NCBI GenBank assembly: GCA_016710385.1
Contig: JADJVX010000018.1
Coordinates: 124,001 to 188,000, forward strand
Origin: Actinomycetales bacterium
GTDB taxonomy: Bacteria > Actinomycetota > Actinomycetes > Actinomycetales > Dermatophilaceae
Reading direction: 5' to 3'
Length of the DNA stretch: 64,000 nt
How positions within the stretch are numbered: the stretch's first letter is position 1; each line of letters begins with the position of its first letter. The translations under genes and the position numbers were made by a program. A model generated the notes under the pieces. That model was given only the letters and a program-made list of their open reading frames with translations, was not told the origin of the DNA and made no database searches. Positions 1 through 7,985 of this stretch are shown here, in pieces.

Positions 1-1
1 C

Positions 2-1849
2 GGCTACAGCGCGGCCGATTGCGACCGGATCTGGGAGGTGCTGCGCGCCTTCGCTTCCTTCGGGTTCTGCAAGGCCCATGCTGCGGCCTTCGCTCTGCCG
101 ACCTACCAGTCGGCCTGGCTGAAGACCCACCACCCGGCGGCCTTCCTCGCCGGAGTGCTCACCCATGACCCGGGGATGTATCCCAAGCGGCTCATCCTCG
201 ACGATGCCCGCTCGCTGGGGATCACCGTGCTCGGGGTGGACATCAACGCCAGCAAGGCCGGGTATGCCGTGGAGCGGCTCGATCCGCTCGACGTCGAGCA
301 GTTACCCCCTCCGGGTCCTCCGGACCTACCTGATGCGCGGGGCTATGGCATCCGCATCGCCCTGTCGGAGGTCAAGGGAATCACCGCAGCCGAGGTGGAG
401 CGCATCGTCGCAGGTCAGCCCTATGCCACCCTCGCCGACCTGGCTGGCCGCGCCCACGTCAGTCGCCCAGTCCTCGAACGGCTCGTCCTGGCCGGGGGGC
501 TGGACTCTCTCTACGGGCTCGGCGCGGCCGAACAGACCGGGGGCCGGGCCCGTATCACCCGTCGAGATCTCCTGCTGCACGTGGCCGAACTCGACCGGTG
601 GAGCCGCGCGCGGGGCTCGACTGGGACGAGCGCGGGGTCGGGTAGGAGTTCGGTCAGGCGATCGGGCAGCCACGCCGGCGCTCTGGGAAGTGCCGGCACC
701 CGGTGGTCGCGTCGACCGGCCGTGTTGTCGACGGCCGGTGCCGGTGGGGTGGTGCCTGGAGCCCCCATCACCGATCACCGGGCGCTTGCTGCAGCCTGCG
801 ATCCCGGTCAGCGGGCCGATCGCGGCATGGCGATCCCCGAGACCGAAGGGTTCTTCGGGTCGGGGGCCGGTTTCGGATCCGAGGTGGCCCAGTTGGCCGC
901 CGCCCAGTCCCAAGCCGCCGCCCCCGTCACCGCGCGGGAACGGCATACCCAACTCGTCCTCGATCTCGGCGACGCACCCTCGCTCACCCAGGGCAGCGGG
1001 CTGCCCGAACTCACCGGACCCGAACTGGTGCGGGCCGAGCTCGAAGTCCTCGGGCTCGATGCCCGGGCGCACGTCGTGCAGTTCTACGACCCCATGCTCG
1101 ATGCCCTCGGAGTGACCCGCTCGCGCGAGTTGCTGTCGGTCCGCAACCGCAGCGAGGTGTGGGTCGCGGGGGTGAAAGTCGCGACCCAGACTCCGCCGAT
1201 CCGTTCCGGCCGTCGGGTCGTCTTCCTCACCCTCGACGACGCGACCGGCCCGGTCGACGCCACCTTCTTCGAGGACGTCCAAGGCCCTTATGCGACAACC
1301 GTGTTTCACTCCTGGTTGGTGCTCGTGCGCGGCGTGGTCCGACGCACCGGCCCGCGCGGGGTGTCGGTGCGGGCCACCGGGGCCTGGGAGTTGTCGGCCC
1401 TGTGGGACGCCTGGAGCAGCGGCGGCCAGCCCGCACTGTTGGCCGCGCTCGCGCAGGCCGACGAAAGCGCCATCGTCCAGGCCGCCGCTGCCGCAGCCGC
1501 TTACGCCCAGCCGTATGCCGTGCCCGTCGGCACCGGATGGGAGGAGGCCGGGTATGCCGTCTCCCAGGCCGCCGCCGACGGCAGTCCGGTGGGGGACCGG
1601 GGGCCGGTGGTGGTCCCTGCTCCTGCGGCCGGACATCGCGCCGGTGGCATGGGTCCGGCGCGCGGCCGGCCGGTCCTCGTGCACGCCTCCGGGTTCCGTC
1701 AGTCGGCCTATGCCGACGTCAAACCCGCAGGGAGCGGCGGCGGCAGTGCAGCTCAGGCCATCCAGGCGGCTCGAGCACTCGGAGCCGAGGTGCCGGGACA
1801 ACCCGGACGTAAGCTGTGGCACGCCAGCCCCGGCAGCAGCGGGCGGTGA
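2..1849 (+). CDS. dnaE2: Error-prone DNA polymerase III alpha subunit DnaE2/ImuC, C-terminal part (5' end outside window)
   Basis: The reading frame is open from the left edge, so the gene begins outside the window; about 615 C-terminal residues are present. DnaE2 is the C-family polymerase of the actinobacterial mutasome, used for damage-induced translesion synthesis. Seen here: the end of the polymerase core (FGFCKAHAAAFALPTYQ), a helix-hairpin-helix segment (VKGITAAEVERIVAGQPY), and a C-terminal OB fold (VWVAGVKVATQTPP, LTLDDATGPVDATFFED). The protein ends in the family-typical KLWHASPGSSGR. Between the HhH and OB parts lies a low-complexity Ala/Gly/Ser-rich stretch that varies among homologues. 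A methyltransferase gene and dinB follow on the same strand. ImuA and ImuB are not visible and would lie to the left if present. Confidence 0.93.
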   Translation, partial: GYSAADCDRIWEVLRAFASFGFCKAHAAAFALPTYQSAWLKTHHPAAFLAGVLTHDPGMYPKRLILDDARSLGITVLGVDINASKAGYAVERLDPLDVEQLPPPGPPDLPDARGYGIRIALSEVKGITAAEVERIVAGQPYATLADLAGRAHVSRPVLERLVLAGGLDSLYGLGAAEQTGGRARITRRDLLLHVAELDRWSRARGSTGTSAGSGRSSVRRSGSHAGALGSAGTRWSRRPAVLSTAGAGGVVPGAPITDHRALAAACDPGQRADRGMAIPETEGFFGSGAGFGSEVAQLAAAQSQAAAPVTARERHTQLVLDLGDAPSLTQGSGLPELTGPELVRAELEVLGLDARAHVVQFYDPMLDALGVTRSRELLSVRNRSEVWVAGVKVATQTPPIRSGRRVVFLTLDDATGPVDATFFEDVQGPYATTVFHSWLVLVRGVVRRTGPRGVSVRATGAWELSALWDAWSSGGQPALLAALAQADESAIVQAAAAAAAYAQPYAVPVGTGWEEAGYAVSQAAADGSPVGDRGPVVVPAPAAGHRAGGMGPARGRPVLVHASGFRQSAYADVKPAGSGGGSAAQAIQAARALGAEVPGQPGRKLWHASPGSSGR

Positions 1850-1866
1850 CCGCATGGATCGCCTCA

Positions 1867-1893
1867 CCCGCTCAGCCCGCTCAGCCCGCTCAG
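1867..1893 (+). repeat. Three tandem copies of a 9-bp unit CCCGCTCAG
   Basis: CCCGCTCAG is repeated three times without a gap, followed by a diverged copy to about 1902. It lies in the 144-bp gap between dnaE2 and the next gene. No function is evident; it looks like slippage. Confidence 0.7.
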
Positions 1894-1981
1894 ACCGCTC
1901 CGGCTCGCCGACCGCGGCGGTATGCCGTGCGCACCCGTGGCGCAGCAGCGGGCCTCCCAACCGTCCGGATGCCGCTGGCAT

Positions 1982-1987
1982 TAGGGT
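1982..1987 (+). promoter_or_regulatory. -10 element TAGGGT of a probable leaderless promoter
   Basis: TAGGGT ends 6 nt before the GTG at 1994, which places the predicted transcript start on the start codon. No clear -35 box is seen. The arrangement matches those at 27663, 51854 and 54519. Confidence 0.45.
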
Positions 1988-1993
1988 GAGGGC

Positions 1994-2776
1994 GTGCCCG
2001 AGGAGCTACGTCGATCGCGCCGCGCCGGAGTCGGATTGCGCACGGCTGCCCTCTGGTCGAGCGTCCACGACCTCGTCCAGACCCAAGCCGCTGCATGCCA
2101 GCGTGCGTTGCGCATCCTCGACCTCGGGGGTGGCACCGGCGAGTTGGCCGTCCCGCTCGCGGGGCTCGGCCCGCACCTCGTGCAATCGGTCACCGTGGTC
2201 GACCCGAGCCCTGACGCCCTCGCTGCCCTCGAGCGCCGGGCGGGGGAGTCGGGCATCCCGGATTGCGTGGTGGCCCTCCAGGGCGATGCCGACACCCTGG
2301 CCGAGCTCCTGCCCGGCCGCGAGTTCGACCTCGTCTGCTGTCATGGGGTGCTCGAGTTCGTCGACGACCCCCTGGCCAGTCTGCGATCCCTGGCAGCGAC
2401 CCTCGCACCAGGTGGGGTGGTGTCCCTGCTGGTTGCGGGGCGTCTGGCCGGTGTCCTCCATCGTGCCCTCGCCGGCGACTTCACCGGCGCCACTGCGATC
2501 CTCAAGACCCCTGACGGCCGCTGGGGTCCCGGTGACCCCTTGCCACGGCGCTTCGACCTGTCGCAGGTGCGATCCCTGGCTGCCGCAGCCGGGCTCCAGG
2601 TCCAGGCCTGGCACGGGGTGCGTCTGCTCAGTGAGTTGGTGCCTTCGGCCCACGCCGACACCGAGCAGGCCCAGACCGCGCTCCTCGGGCTGGAGGAGTG
2701 CCTGGCCGGCCACCCGGCATACCCGTGGTTGGGAGAACTCGGTGCCGCGTTGCATGTCGTGGCACGCGCCGAGTGA
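1994..2776 (+). CDS. Class I SAM-dependent methyltransferase
   Basis: A 260-residue Rossmann-fold methyltransferase. The SAM-binding motif I is ILDLGGGTGELAVPLA at about residues 41-56. The acidic end of strand beta-2 is VVDPSPDALAALE, motif IV is FDLVCCHGVLEFVDDPL, and a post-I/IV APGGVVSLLVAGR segment follows. It most resembles CmoM/SmtA-type and Methyltransf_11 enzymes, but the substrate cannot be read from the sequence. The GTG start is chosen because a TAGGGT -10 box lies 6 nt upstream and MPEEL fits the family's N-terminus. It sits between dnaE2 and dinB and may be co-expressed with the damage-tolerance polymerases. That link is inferred from position only. Confidence 0.85.
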   Translation: MPEELRRSRRAGVGLRTAALWSSVHDLVQTQAAACQRALRILDLGGGTGELAVPLAGLGPHLVQSVTVVDPSPDALAALERRAGESGIPDCVVALQGDADTLAELLPGREFDLVCCHGVLEFVDDPLASLRSLAATLAPGGVVSLLVAGRLAGVLHRALAGDFTGATAILKTPDGRWGPGDPLPRRFDLSQVRSLAAAAGLQVQAWHGVRLLSELVPSAHADTEQAQTALLGLEECLAGHPAYPWLGELGAALHVVARAE

Positions 2777-2854
2777 GGTGACCGCAGGGGCTTGCCGTGG
2801 GCCGGCTCGGGCCGAGCAGGTTGCTCTCCGGACCGGCGCAGGGAGCGAAACCGG

Positions 2855-4099
2855 ATGAGCCGCCGCCAGTTCCGTCCCCCGCCACGCGACAGTGACACAC
2901 CCCCCGACGACACCGGGTGCACCATCCTCCATGTCGACATGGACGCCTTCTATGCGTCTGCCTCCTTGCTTGACCACCCGCACTTGCGCGGCACGCCTGT
3001 CATCATCGGCGGCGGTGGGCGTTCGGTGGTGCTGTCGGCCACCTACGAGGCGCGGGCCTTCGGGGTGACCTCGGCGATGCCGATGACCCGGGCCAAGCGA
3101 CTCTGCCCGCAAGCGACGATCATCCGTCCCGACCACGACCGGTATGCCGCCATCTCGGCGGCCGTCATGGCCACCTTCCGATCGGTCACCGATCTCGTCG
3201 AGCCGTTGTCTCTCGACGAGGCGTTCCTCGATGTGGCTCCGGCCGTCCGCCGGCTCGGGTCTCCCGCAACGATCGGTCAATGGATCCGCGACACCGTCGC
3301 CGACGAGCAGGGCATCACCTGCTCGGTGGGCGTCGCCTCGACAAAGTTCGTCGCCAAGCTCGGCTCGGGACTGGCCAAGCCCGACGGCCTGCTGGTCGTC
3401 CCTCGCGCGGATGTGCTCACCTTCCTGCACCAACTGCCCGTCGGTGCGCTGTGGGGGGTGGGAGATCGCACCGAGGAGGCATTGCACCGGCTCGGCCTGA
3501 TGACGATCGGCGACATCGCCCATACCCCCGTCGACACCCTGCGCCGGGCCCTCGGGGATGCCAGCGGTGCACACCTGCACGCCCTGGCCTGGGGACGTGA
3601 CGAGCGCCGGGTGCACCCGGCGGTGGCCGAGAAGAGCATCGGGTCGGATGAGACCTTCGCTCACGACATCGACGATCCCGAGGTCATCCATCGCGAGTTA
3701 CTCCGGCTCGCCGACCGCACGGCGGCCCGGGTCCGGGCCGCCGGGATGGTCGGACGCACGGTCTCGATCAAGGTGCGCTTTGCCGATTTCACGACAATCA
3801 CTCGGTCGCGCACCCTTCGGGAGGCAACGGATGTGTCTCGGGAGATCTACGCCGCAGCCCGCGCCCTCTACGACTCGTTGGGCCTGCAACGTGCCCGGAT
3901 CCGTCTGGTGGGGGTCCGGATGGAGGGCCTGGTCGATGTCGAACGGGCTTCCCGTCAGCCCAGATTGGATGATCCGGACCAAGGGTGGCGGGAAGCTGAT
4001 CGCGCTGTAGACCGGGCCAGCGCACGTTTCGGGGCCGGTGCGGTGCGTCCAGGCTCGCTGGTGTCGGAGCGTCGTCGGCAGAGTCCCCCGACTGGGTGA
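2855..4099 (+). CDS. dinB: DNA polymerase IV (Y family)
   Basis: A 414-residue Y-family translesion polymerase. Catalytic acidic residues are in HVDMDAFYAS (about residue 28) and in SLDEAFLDV (about residue 119). The nucleotide-binding palm (CSVGVASTKFVAKLGSG), thumb helix-hairpin-helix (LWGVGDRTEEALHRLG) and little-finger domain follow in order. A longer frame begins at 2792, but ATG 2855 is preceded by GGGAG at a 9-nt spacing and gives the normal family length. Homologues copy damaged DNA with low fidelity and are usually in the SOS regulon. No LexA box is visible next to the gene. The C-terminus (ERRRQSPPTG) shows no obvious beta-clamp-binding pentapeptide. Confidence 0.95.
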   Translation: MSRRQFRPPPRDSDTPPDDTGCTILHVDMDAFYASASLLDHPHLRGTPVIIGGGGRSVVLSATYEARAFGVTSAMPMTRAKRLCPQATIIRPDHDRYAAISAAVMATFRSVTDLVEPLSLDEAFLDVAPAVRRLGSPATIGQWIRDTVADEQGITCSVGVASTKFVAKLGSGLAKPDGLLVVPRADVLTFLHQLPVGALWGVGDRTEEALHRLGLMTIGDIAHTPVDTLRRALGDASGAHLHALAWGRDERRVHPAVAEKSIGSDETFAHDIDDPEVIHRELLRLADRTAARVRAAGMVGRTVSIKVRFADFTTITRSRTLREATDVSREIYAAARALYDSLGLQRARIRLVGVRMEGLVDVERASRQPRLDDPDQGWREADRAVDRASARFGAGAVRPGSLVSERRRQSPPTG

Positions 4100-4197
4100 G
4101 TATCCATAACCGTGGAAGCAGCATATTCTGGTCCAAGGGGCCGATAGCTCCCCACGACGCGGTCCAGGAGTGCGTCTCCGGAAGAGAGGGGTGAATC

Positions 4198-4590
4198 GTG
4201 GCACTGTCCGAGCGAGAGCAGAAGCTTCTCGAGCAGATGGAACAGGCCCTCTATGCCGAGGACCCTCGGTTCGCCACCCGGATCCGCAGCCAACAGGGTG
4301 GGCGGGCAAACCGTCGGGTGCTCGTGGGCATCCTCGGGATCGTCGCAGGACTGGGTCTGGTCGTCGTCGCCGTCTTGGGTCAGAGTGTGTGGCTCGGAGC
4401 GCTCGGGTTCGCCCTCATGGTGAGTGCCGGAGTGTGGGCTTTCAGCCCGGCCAAGCCGGTGGGACCTTCCGGCGTCGTGGGAGGCGCGGCACGGGGTGCC
4501 CGAGGCAAGCGCAGCACATCACCCTCGTCGGGCACCTTTATGCAGCGCTTGGAAGAGCGCTGGGAGCGCCGGTCCCGCGACCAGTGGTGA
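4198..4590 (+). CDS. DUF3040 small membrane protein
   Basis: A 130-residue protein typical of DUF3040. The charged N-terminus (MALSEREQKLLEQMEQALYA) includes the conserved LSE-E..L..ME..L pattern. Two closely spaced transmembrane helices follow (about residues 42-60 and 63-80), then a basic, Ser/Gly-rich tail. The GTG start has GAGAGGGG about 7 nt upstream. Elsewhere DUF3040 genes often lie next to mraZ and the division cluster; here the gene stands alone after dinB. The function is unknown. Its terminator is the inverted pair of GTATGCCGT words at 4612-4638. Confidence 0.88.
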   Translation: MALSEREQKLLEQMEQALYAEDPRFATRIRSQQGGRANRRVLVGILGIVAGLGLVVVAVLGQSVWLGALGFALMVSAGVWAFSPAKPVGPSGVVGGAARGARGKRSTSPSSGTFMQRLEERWERRSRDQW

Positions 4591-4611
4591 CCACCCGCTA
4601 GGCGCAAGACG

Positions 4612-4638
4612 GAGGTATGCCGTGCGACGGCATACCTC
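4612..4638. terminator. Perfect inverted repeat built from two GTATGCCGT words; bidirectional terminator candidate
   Basis: GAGGTATGCCGT at 4612-4623 pairs perfectly with ACGGCATACCTC at 4627-4638 across a 3-nt loop (GCG), giving a 12-bp stem. It lies between the convergent DUF3040 (+) and DUF456 (-) genes, so it could end transcription from both sides. There is no long T run. The arms are the window-wide repeated word, as in Neisseria DUS-pair terminators. Confidence 0.75.
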
Positions 4639-4760
4639 GTCGTGTCCGGCAGGTGTGAGGCGAGTCCTGCAGGTGCCTGTCCCGCAGACGTGCCGCGTCC
4701 GGCCGATGCGACGGAGCGCCCGCGCCGCGATCGGCACCAGTGCAGTGGCGTCAGGTGGTG

Positions 4761-5249
4761 TCAGGTGCCGGTGCCGAGCGCGATGACGCCGATGACCCAG
4801 GTCGTGGCAATGGCTAAGCCGGCGAGCAGCTCGATCCCCATGGAGTGCGCCACCGCACGAAGCGCGACCTTGGTCGAAGCCCACGCGGCGGGCGCCTGGC
4901 GCACTCGGGCGTATTCCACCAGGAAGATGCCCAGCACGAAGCCCACGATGGCTCCGACGACCGGGATGACGAAGAACCCGACGATGCCCAAGGCGACCGC
5001 GAGCAGCATCGTGGACGTGCGGATGCCCTGCTGCCGCATCCGCCGACCTGGGATGAGGTACTGCGCGATGACGCCTGCGGCATACCAGAGGACGGCGAGC
5101 CCGAAGACCCACCAGGCCTGCGGGCTGGTGTGCTCATAGGCCCACAACAGGGTCGCCAAGACCGTGAGCAACAGCCCCGGGACGACGGGGACGACGATCC
5201 CGACCAGTCCCACGACGATGAGTAGCGCCGTGACGACGGTGAGAGTCAC
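4761..5249 (-). CDS. DUF456 family integral membrane protein
   Basis: A 162-residue hydrophobic protein with the DUF456 signature: repeated Gly/Pro-rich helices such as VVGLVGIVVPVVPGLLL near the start and GIVGFFVIPVVGAIVGFVLG near residue 95. Four to five membrane spans can be drawn. The central cytoplasmic segment GRRMRQQGIRTSTM is typical of the family. Its ATG overlaps the stop of the upstream DUF7455 gene (5246-5249), so the two are probably translated in a coupled way. No biochemical function is established for the family. Confidence 0.88.
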   Translation of the reverse strand: MTLTVVTALLIVVGLVGIVVPVVPGLLLTVLATLLWAYEHTSPQAWWVFGLAVLWYAAGVIAQYLIPGRRMRQQGIRTSTMLLAVALGIVGFFVIPVVGAIVGFVLGIFLVEYARVRQAPAAWASTKVALRAVAHSMGIELLAGLAIATTWVIGVIALGTGT

Positions 5250-5482
5250 CTCTCGTCGGCGCTGGTCGAGGTGGCCGCAGATGACACGTCAGCCGTCAGT
5301 TGGTCGCTCTCGTCGTGGATCTCGCTGGCCTGGCCGACCAGGGACGGCAGGTGCTGGCGTCCGTGGTGGGCGCAGAAGTAGAGCTCGCCTCCCGAGCGCA
5401 GACGCGCTCGGATGTAGGCGCGCGCGCCACACCGGTCGCAGCGGTCTGCGGCGCTGAGGCGGTGGGCCAAGGTTGCGTTCAC
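5246..5482 (-). CDS. DUF7455 small zinc-binding protein
   Basis: A 78-residue protein with the pattern DRCDRCGARAYIRA...GGELYFCAHHGR. Three Cys and two His suggest a small zinc ribbon. Actinobacteria commonly carry such a gene next to a type IIA topoisomerase gene, as here, where it is divergent from parE. The acidic, Ser/Thr-rich C-terminus (about residues 50-78) looks disordered. It overlaps the DUF456 gene by 4 bp. The function is unknown. Start ATG 5482 is the first Met of the frame and gives the usual length. Confidence 0.85.
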   Translation of the reverse strand: MNATLAHRLSAADRCDRCGARAYIRARLRSGGELYFCAHHGRQHLPSLVGQASEIHDESDQLTADVSSAATSTSADER

Positions 5483-5506
5483 GGTGCCAGCTCTTCTCTA
5501 CTCATG

Positions 5507-5524
5507 GGGTGCCCGCGGGCACCC
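5507..5524. promoter_or_regulatory. 18-bp perfect palindrome GGGTGCCCGCGGGCACCC in the parE/DUF7455 divergent region
   Basis: Each half is the exact reverse complement of the other, and flanking ATGGGG and CCCCCAT extend the symmetry. It lies 24 nt upstream of the DUF7455 start. It could be an operator or a stable hairpin in the DUF7455 leader; the sequence does not decide. Confidence 0.5.
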
Positions 5525-5662
5525 TCCCCCCATGTGATGGCGCAGGACGCCTCCCGGAGTCCGATCTTGCCACGACGCCGGCGAAGGAAACTCCGGACGT
5601 CGTATCAGGGCCAACAGTCAACCACGCCTAGTGCTTCCCGAGGCGCAGCCGAGATCGAATGG

Positions 5663-5694
5663 CGACACGACCCAGCCGGCCGCTGGTCGTGTCG
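5663..5694. promoter_or_regulatory. Inverted repeat CGACACGAC...GTCGTGTCG upstream of parE
   Basis: CGACACGAC (5663-5671) and GTCGTGTCG (5686-5694) are perfect reverse complements around a 14-nt centre. The repeat lies about 20 bp upstream of the TAGCCT -10-like hexamer at 5716-5721. A second small hairpin, CCTGCC-GAA-GGCAGG (5719-5733), overlaps that hexamer. Topoisomerase genes are often supercoiling-controlled; a role for these repeats is inference. Confidence 0.4.
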
Positions 5695-5771
5695 TGCGGT
5701 GTCGGTCGGACCCGTTAGCCTGCCGAAGGCAGGTAATCCCCTGTCGTTGACCGAAGGTGAGGCAGACCAGG

Positions 5772-7955
5772 GTGGCAGCTCGGACGACCGGAGCGCGATC
5801 CCGCACCCAGACAGCACCGGGTGCGACGGCTCGTGCGACAGCACCTGGCGATGCCGGCTACACCGCGCGCCATCTGCAGGTCCTGGAGGGCCTGGAAGCG
5901 GTGCGCAAGCGTCCGGGCATGTACATCGGCTCGACTGACCAACGCGGTCTCATGCACTGCGTGTGGGAGATCATCGACAACGCGGTCGACGAGGCCCTGC
6001 ACGGGGCATGTGATCGCATCGAGGTCGTCTTGGCCGCGGATGGCTCGGTGCTCGTGCACGACAACGGGCGCGGCATTCCTGTCGACATCGAGCCGCGCAC
6101 CGGGCTCAGTGGCGTTGAGGTCGTCTTCACCAAGCTGCACGCGGGGGGCAAGTTCGGCGGCGGGTCCTACACGGCTTCGGGCGGTCTGCACGGGGTCGGT
6201 GCTTCGGTCGTCAACGCGCTGTCCGCGCGCCTGGACGTCGAGGTCGACCGGGGTGGCAAGACCTATGCGATGAGTTTCCGCCGGGGGGAGCCCGGCGTGT
6301 ATGCCGGTGCCGGTGCCGCAGGGGGTCCGGACGCGGCGTTCACGGCATACGAGACTGGAAGCGAGTTGCGGGTCGTCGGGAAGGCAGCACGCGGGGTTTC
6401 GGGGTCCCGAGTGCGATTCTGGCCGGACCGGCAGATCTTCCTCAAGGACGCCGCGCTCGACCTGGATTCGTTGCGAGACCGGGCCCGGCAGACGTCCTTC
6501 CTCGTGCCCGGGCTGACCCTCGTCGTGCGCGACGAGCGGGCGGCGACGACTGCGCACAGCGGTCCGACCGAGGAGGTCTTCCAGCATCTCGGCGGAATCT
6601 CCGAGTTCGTCGAATTCCTGGCACCCGACCCGGCGGTGACGGCCGTGTGGCGCCTGCAGGGCTCTGGTCGGTTCGTCGAGACGGTGCCGGTGCTCGACGA
6701 TCGGGGCCACATGACTCCGACCGAGGTCGAGCGCGAGTGCGGCGTCGACATCGCGGTGCGTTGGGGCACGGGCTATGAGGCGCGGGTGAGTCCGTTCGTC
6801 AACATCATCGCCACCCCTAAAGGCGGCTCGCACGTGGCGGGCTTCGAACAGGCTCTGCTCAAGGTCTTCCGGCGCCAGCTGGAGGTTAATGCGCGACGGC
6901 TGAAGGTGGGCACGGACAAGGTCGACAAAGACGACATCCTCGCAGGCCTGACGGGGGTCGTGACCGTGCGCCTGGCTGAGCCGCAGTTCGAGGGGCAGAC
7001 CAAAGAGGTGCTGGGCACAGCGGCCGTGCGGGCCATCGTGGCCCGGGTTGTCGAGCAGACCTTGACCGACCGGCTCACCTCGCCCAAGCGTGACGACAAG
7101 ACGCACAGCGCGCTGTTGCTGCAGAAGGTCGTCTCCGAGATGAAGTCGCGCATCAGCGCGCGGGTCCACAAAGAGACCCAACGCAAGAAAAGCCTGCTCG
7201 AATCCTCTTCCTTGCCAGCGAAATTGGCGGACTGCCGGACCAATGACGTGGCCCGCTCCGAGCTGTTCATCGTCGAGGGGGACAGCGCGCTGGGCACGGC
7301 TAAGCTCGCTCGTTCCTCCGACTACCAGGCCCTGCTGCCGATCCGCGGCAAGATCCTCAACGTGCAGAAGGCGTCCGTCGCCGACATGCTCAAGAACGCC
7401 GAGTGCGCCGCCATCATCCAGGTCATCGGTGCCGGCTCCGGGCGCACCTTCGACCTCGACGCCGTGCGCTACGGCAAGGTCATCATCATGAGTGACGCCG
7501 ATGTCGACGGCGCGCACATCCGCACCCTGCTGCTGACGCTCTTCTTCCGCTACATGCGCCCGCTGATTGCCGACGGACGGGTGTATGCCGCGATGCCGCC
7601 GCTGCATCGGCTCGAGGTGATCGGCGGACCGGGCAAGAAGAACGAATACATCTACACCTACAACGAAGCGCAGATGCGGGCCACCCGGGTAGCCCTGGAG
7701 CGGCGCGGCAAGCGCATCAAGGAGCCGCCCCAGCGGTACAAGGGGTTGGGCGAGATGGATGCCGACCAGCTGGCCGACACGACGATGGACCCGCGGCACC
7801 GCACCCTGCGCCGAGTCACCCTGGGGGAGGCCGAAGAAGCGGTGCGCATGGCCGAGGGCACCTTCGACCTGCTCATGGGCAACGACGTGGCGCCCCGCAA
7901 GGACTTCATCATCGATTCGGCCAGCACGCTCGACCTCGAACGCATCGACGCCTGA
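5772..7955 (+). CDS. parE: Type IIA DNA topoisomerase subunit B (topoisomerase IV ParE / second GyrB)
   Basis: A protein of about 727 residues with every GyrB/ParE module in order. The GHKL ATPase has the N box (EIIDNAVDEAL), HDNGRGIPVD, the long GGKFGGGSYTASGGLHGVGAS lid region and its QTK-equivalent loop. The TOPRIM domain has SELFIVEGDSALGTAK and IIMSDADVDGAHIRTLL, with acidic Mg2+ ligands. The C-terminal tail ends with QRYKGLGEMDADQL. It supplies ATP hydrolysis for strand passage with the A subunit at 17820-20300. GTG 5772 is preferred over the in-frame GTG 5757 because GGTGAGG lies at the right distance. Actinobacteria keep gyrB/gyrA near oriC, so this non-dnaA-linked pair is called parE/parC; that call is by context. 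Confidence 0.93.
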   Translation: MAARTTGARSRTQTAPGATARATAPGDAGYTARHLQVLEGLEAVRKRPGMYIGSTDQRGLMHCVWEIIDNAVDEALHGACDRIEVVLAADGSVLVHDNGRGIPVDIEPRTGLSGVEVVFTKLHAGGKFGGGSYTASGGLHGVGASVVNALSARLDVEVDRGGKTYAMSFRRGEPGVYAGAGAAGGPDAAFTAYETGSELRVVGKAARGVSGSRVRFWPDRQIFLKDAALDLDSLRDRARQTSFLVPGLTLVVRDERAATTAHSGPTEEVFQHLGGISEFVEFLAPDPAVTAVWRLQGSGRFVETVPVLDDRGHMTPTEVERECGVDIAVRWGTGYEARVSPFVNIIATPKGGSHVAGFEQALLKVFRRQLEVNARRLKVGTDKVDKDDILAGLTGVVTVRLAEPQFEGQTKEVLGTAAVRAIVARVVEQTLTDRLTSPKRDDKTHSALLLQKVVSEMKSRISARVHKETQRKKSLLESSSLPAKLADCRTNDVARSELFIVEGDSALGTAKLARSSDYQALLPIRGKILNVQKASVADMLKNAECAAIIQVIGAGSGRTFDLDAVRYGKVIIMSDADVDGAHIRTLLLTLFFRYMRPLIADGRVYAAMPPLHRLEVIGGPGKKNEYIYTYNEAQMRATRVALERRGKRIKEPPQRYKGLGEMDADQLADTTMDPRHRTLRRVTLGEAEEAVRMAEGTFDLLMGNDVAPRKDFIIDSASTLDLERIDA

Positions 7956-7985
7956 CCCGACCGGGTGAGCCGGCGACGGTCAGGC
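7950..7985. terminator. Inverted repeat spanning the convergent parE and lacI stops
   Basis: GCCTGACC (7950-7957) and GGTCAGGC (7978-7985) are perfect complements separated by 20 nt. The repeat includes both stop codons of the convergent genes, so it may serve both. There is no T run. Confidence 0.45.

Noticed and set aside
5483..5771. A 6C-type structured RNA in the parE upstream region
   Set aside because: Only one short C run near a hairpin is present; the paired C-rich loops of 6C RNA are not found.
5715..7799. A 694-residue minus-strand open frame opposite parE
   Set aside because: It is the antisense shadow of a highly conserved topoisomerase gene. Similar long shadows lie opposite acnA, dxs, ppk2 and fadB.
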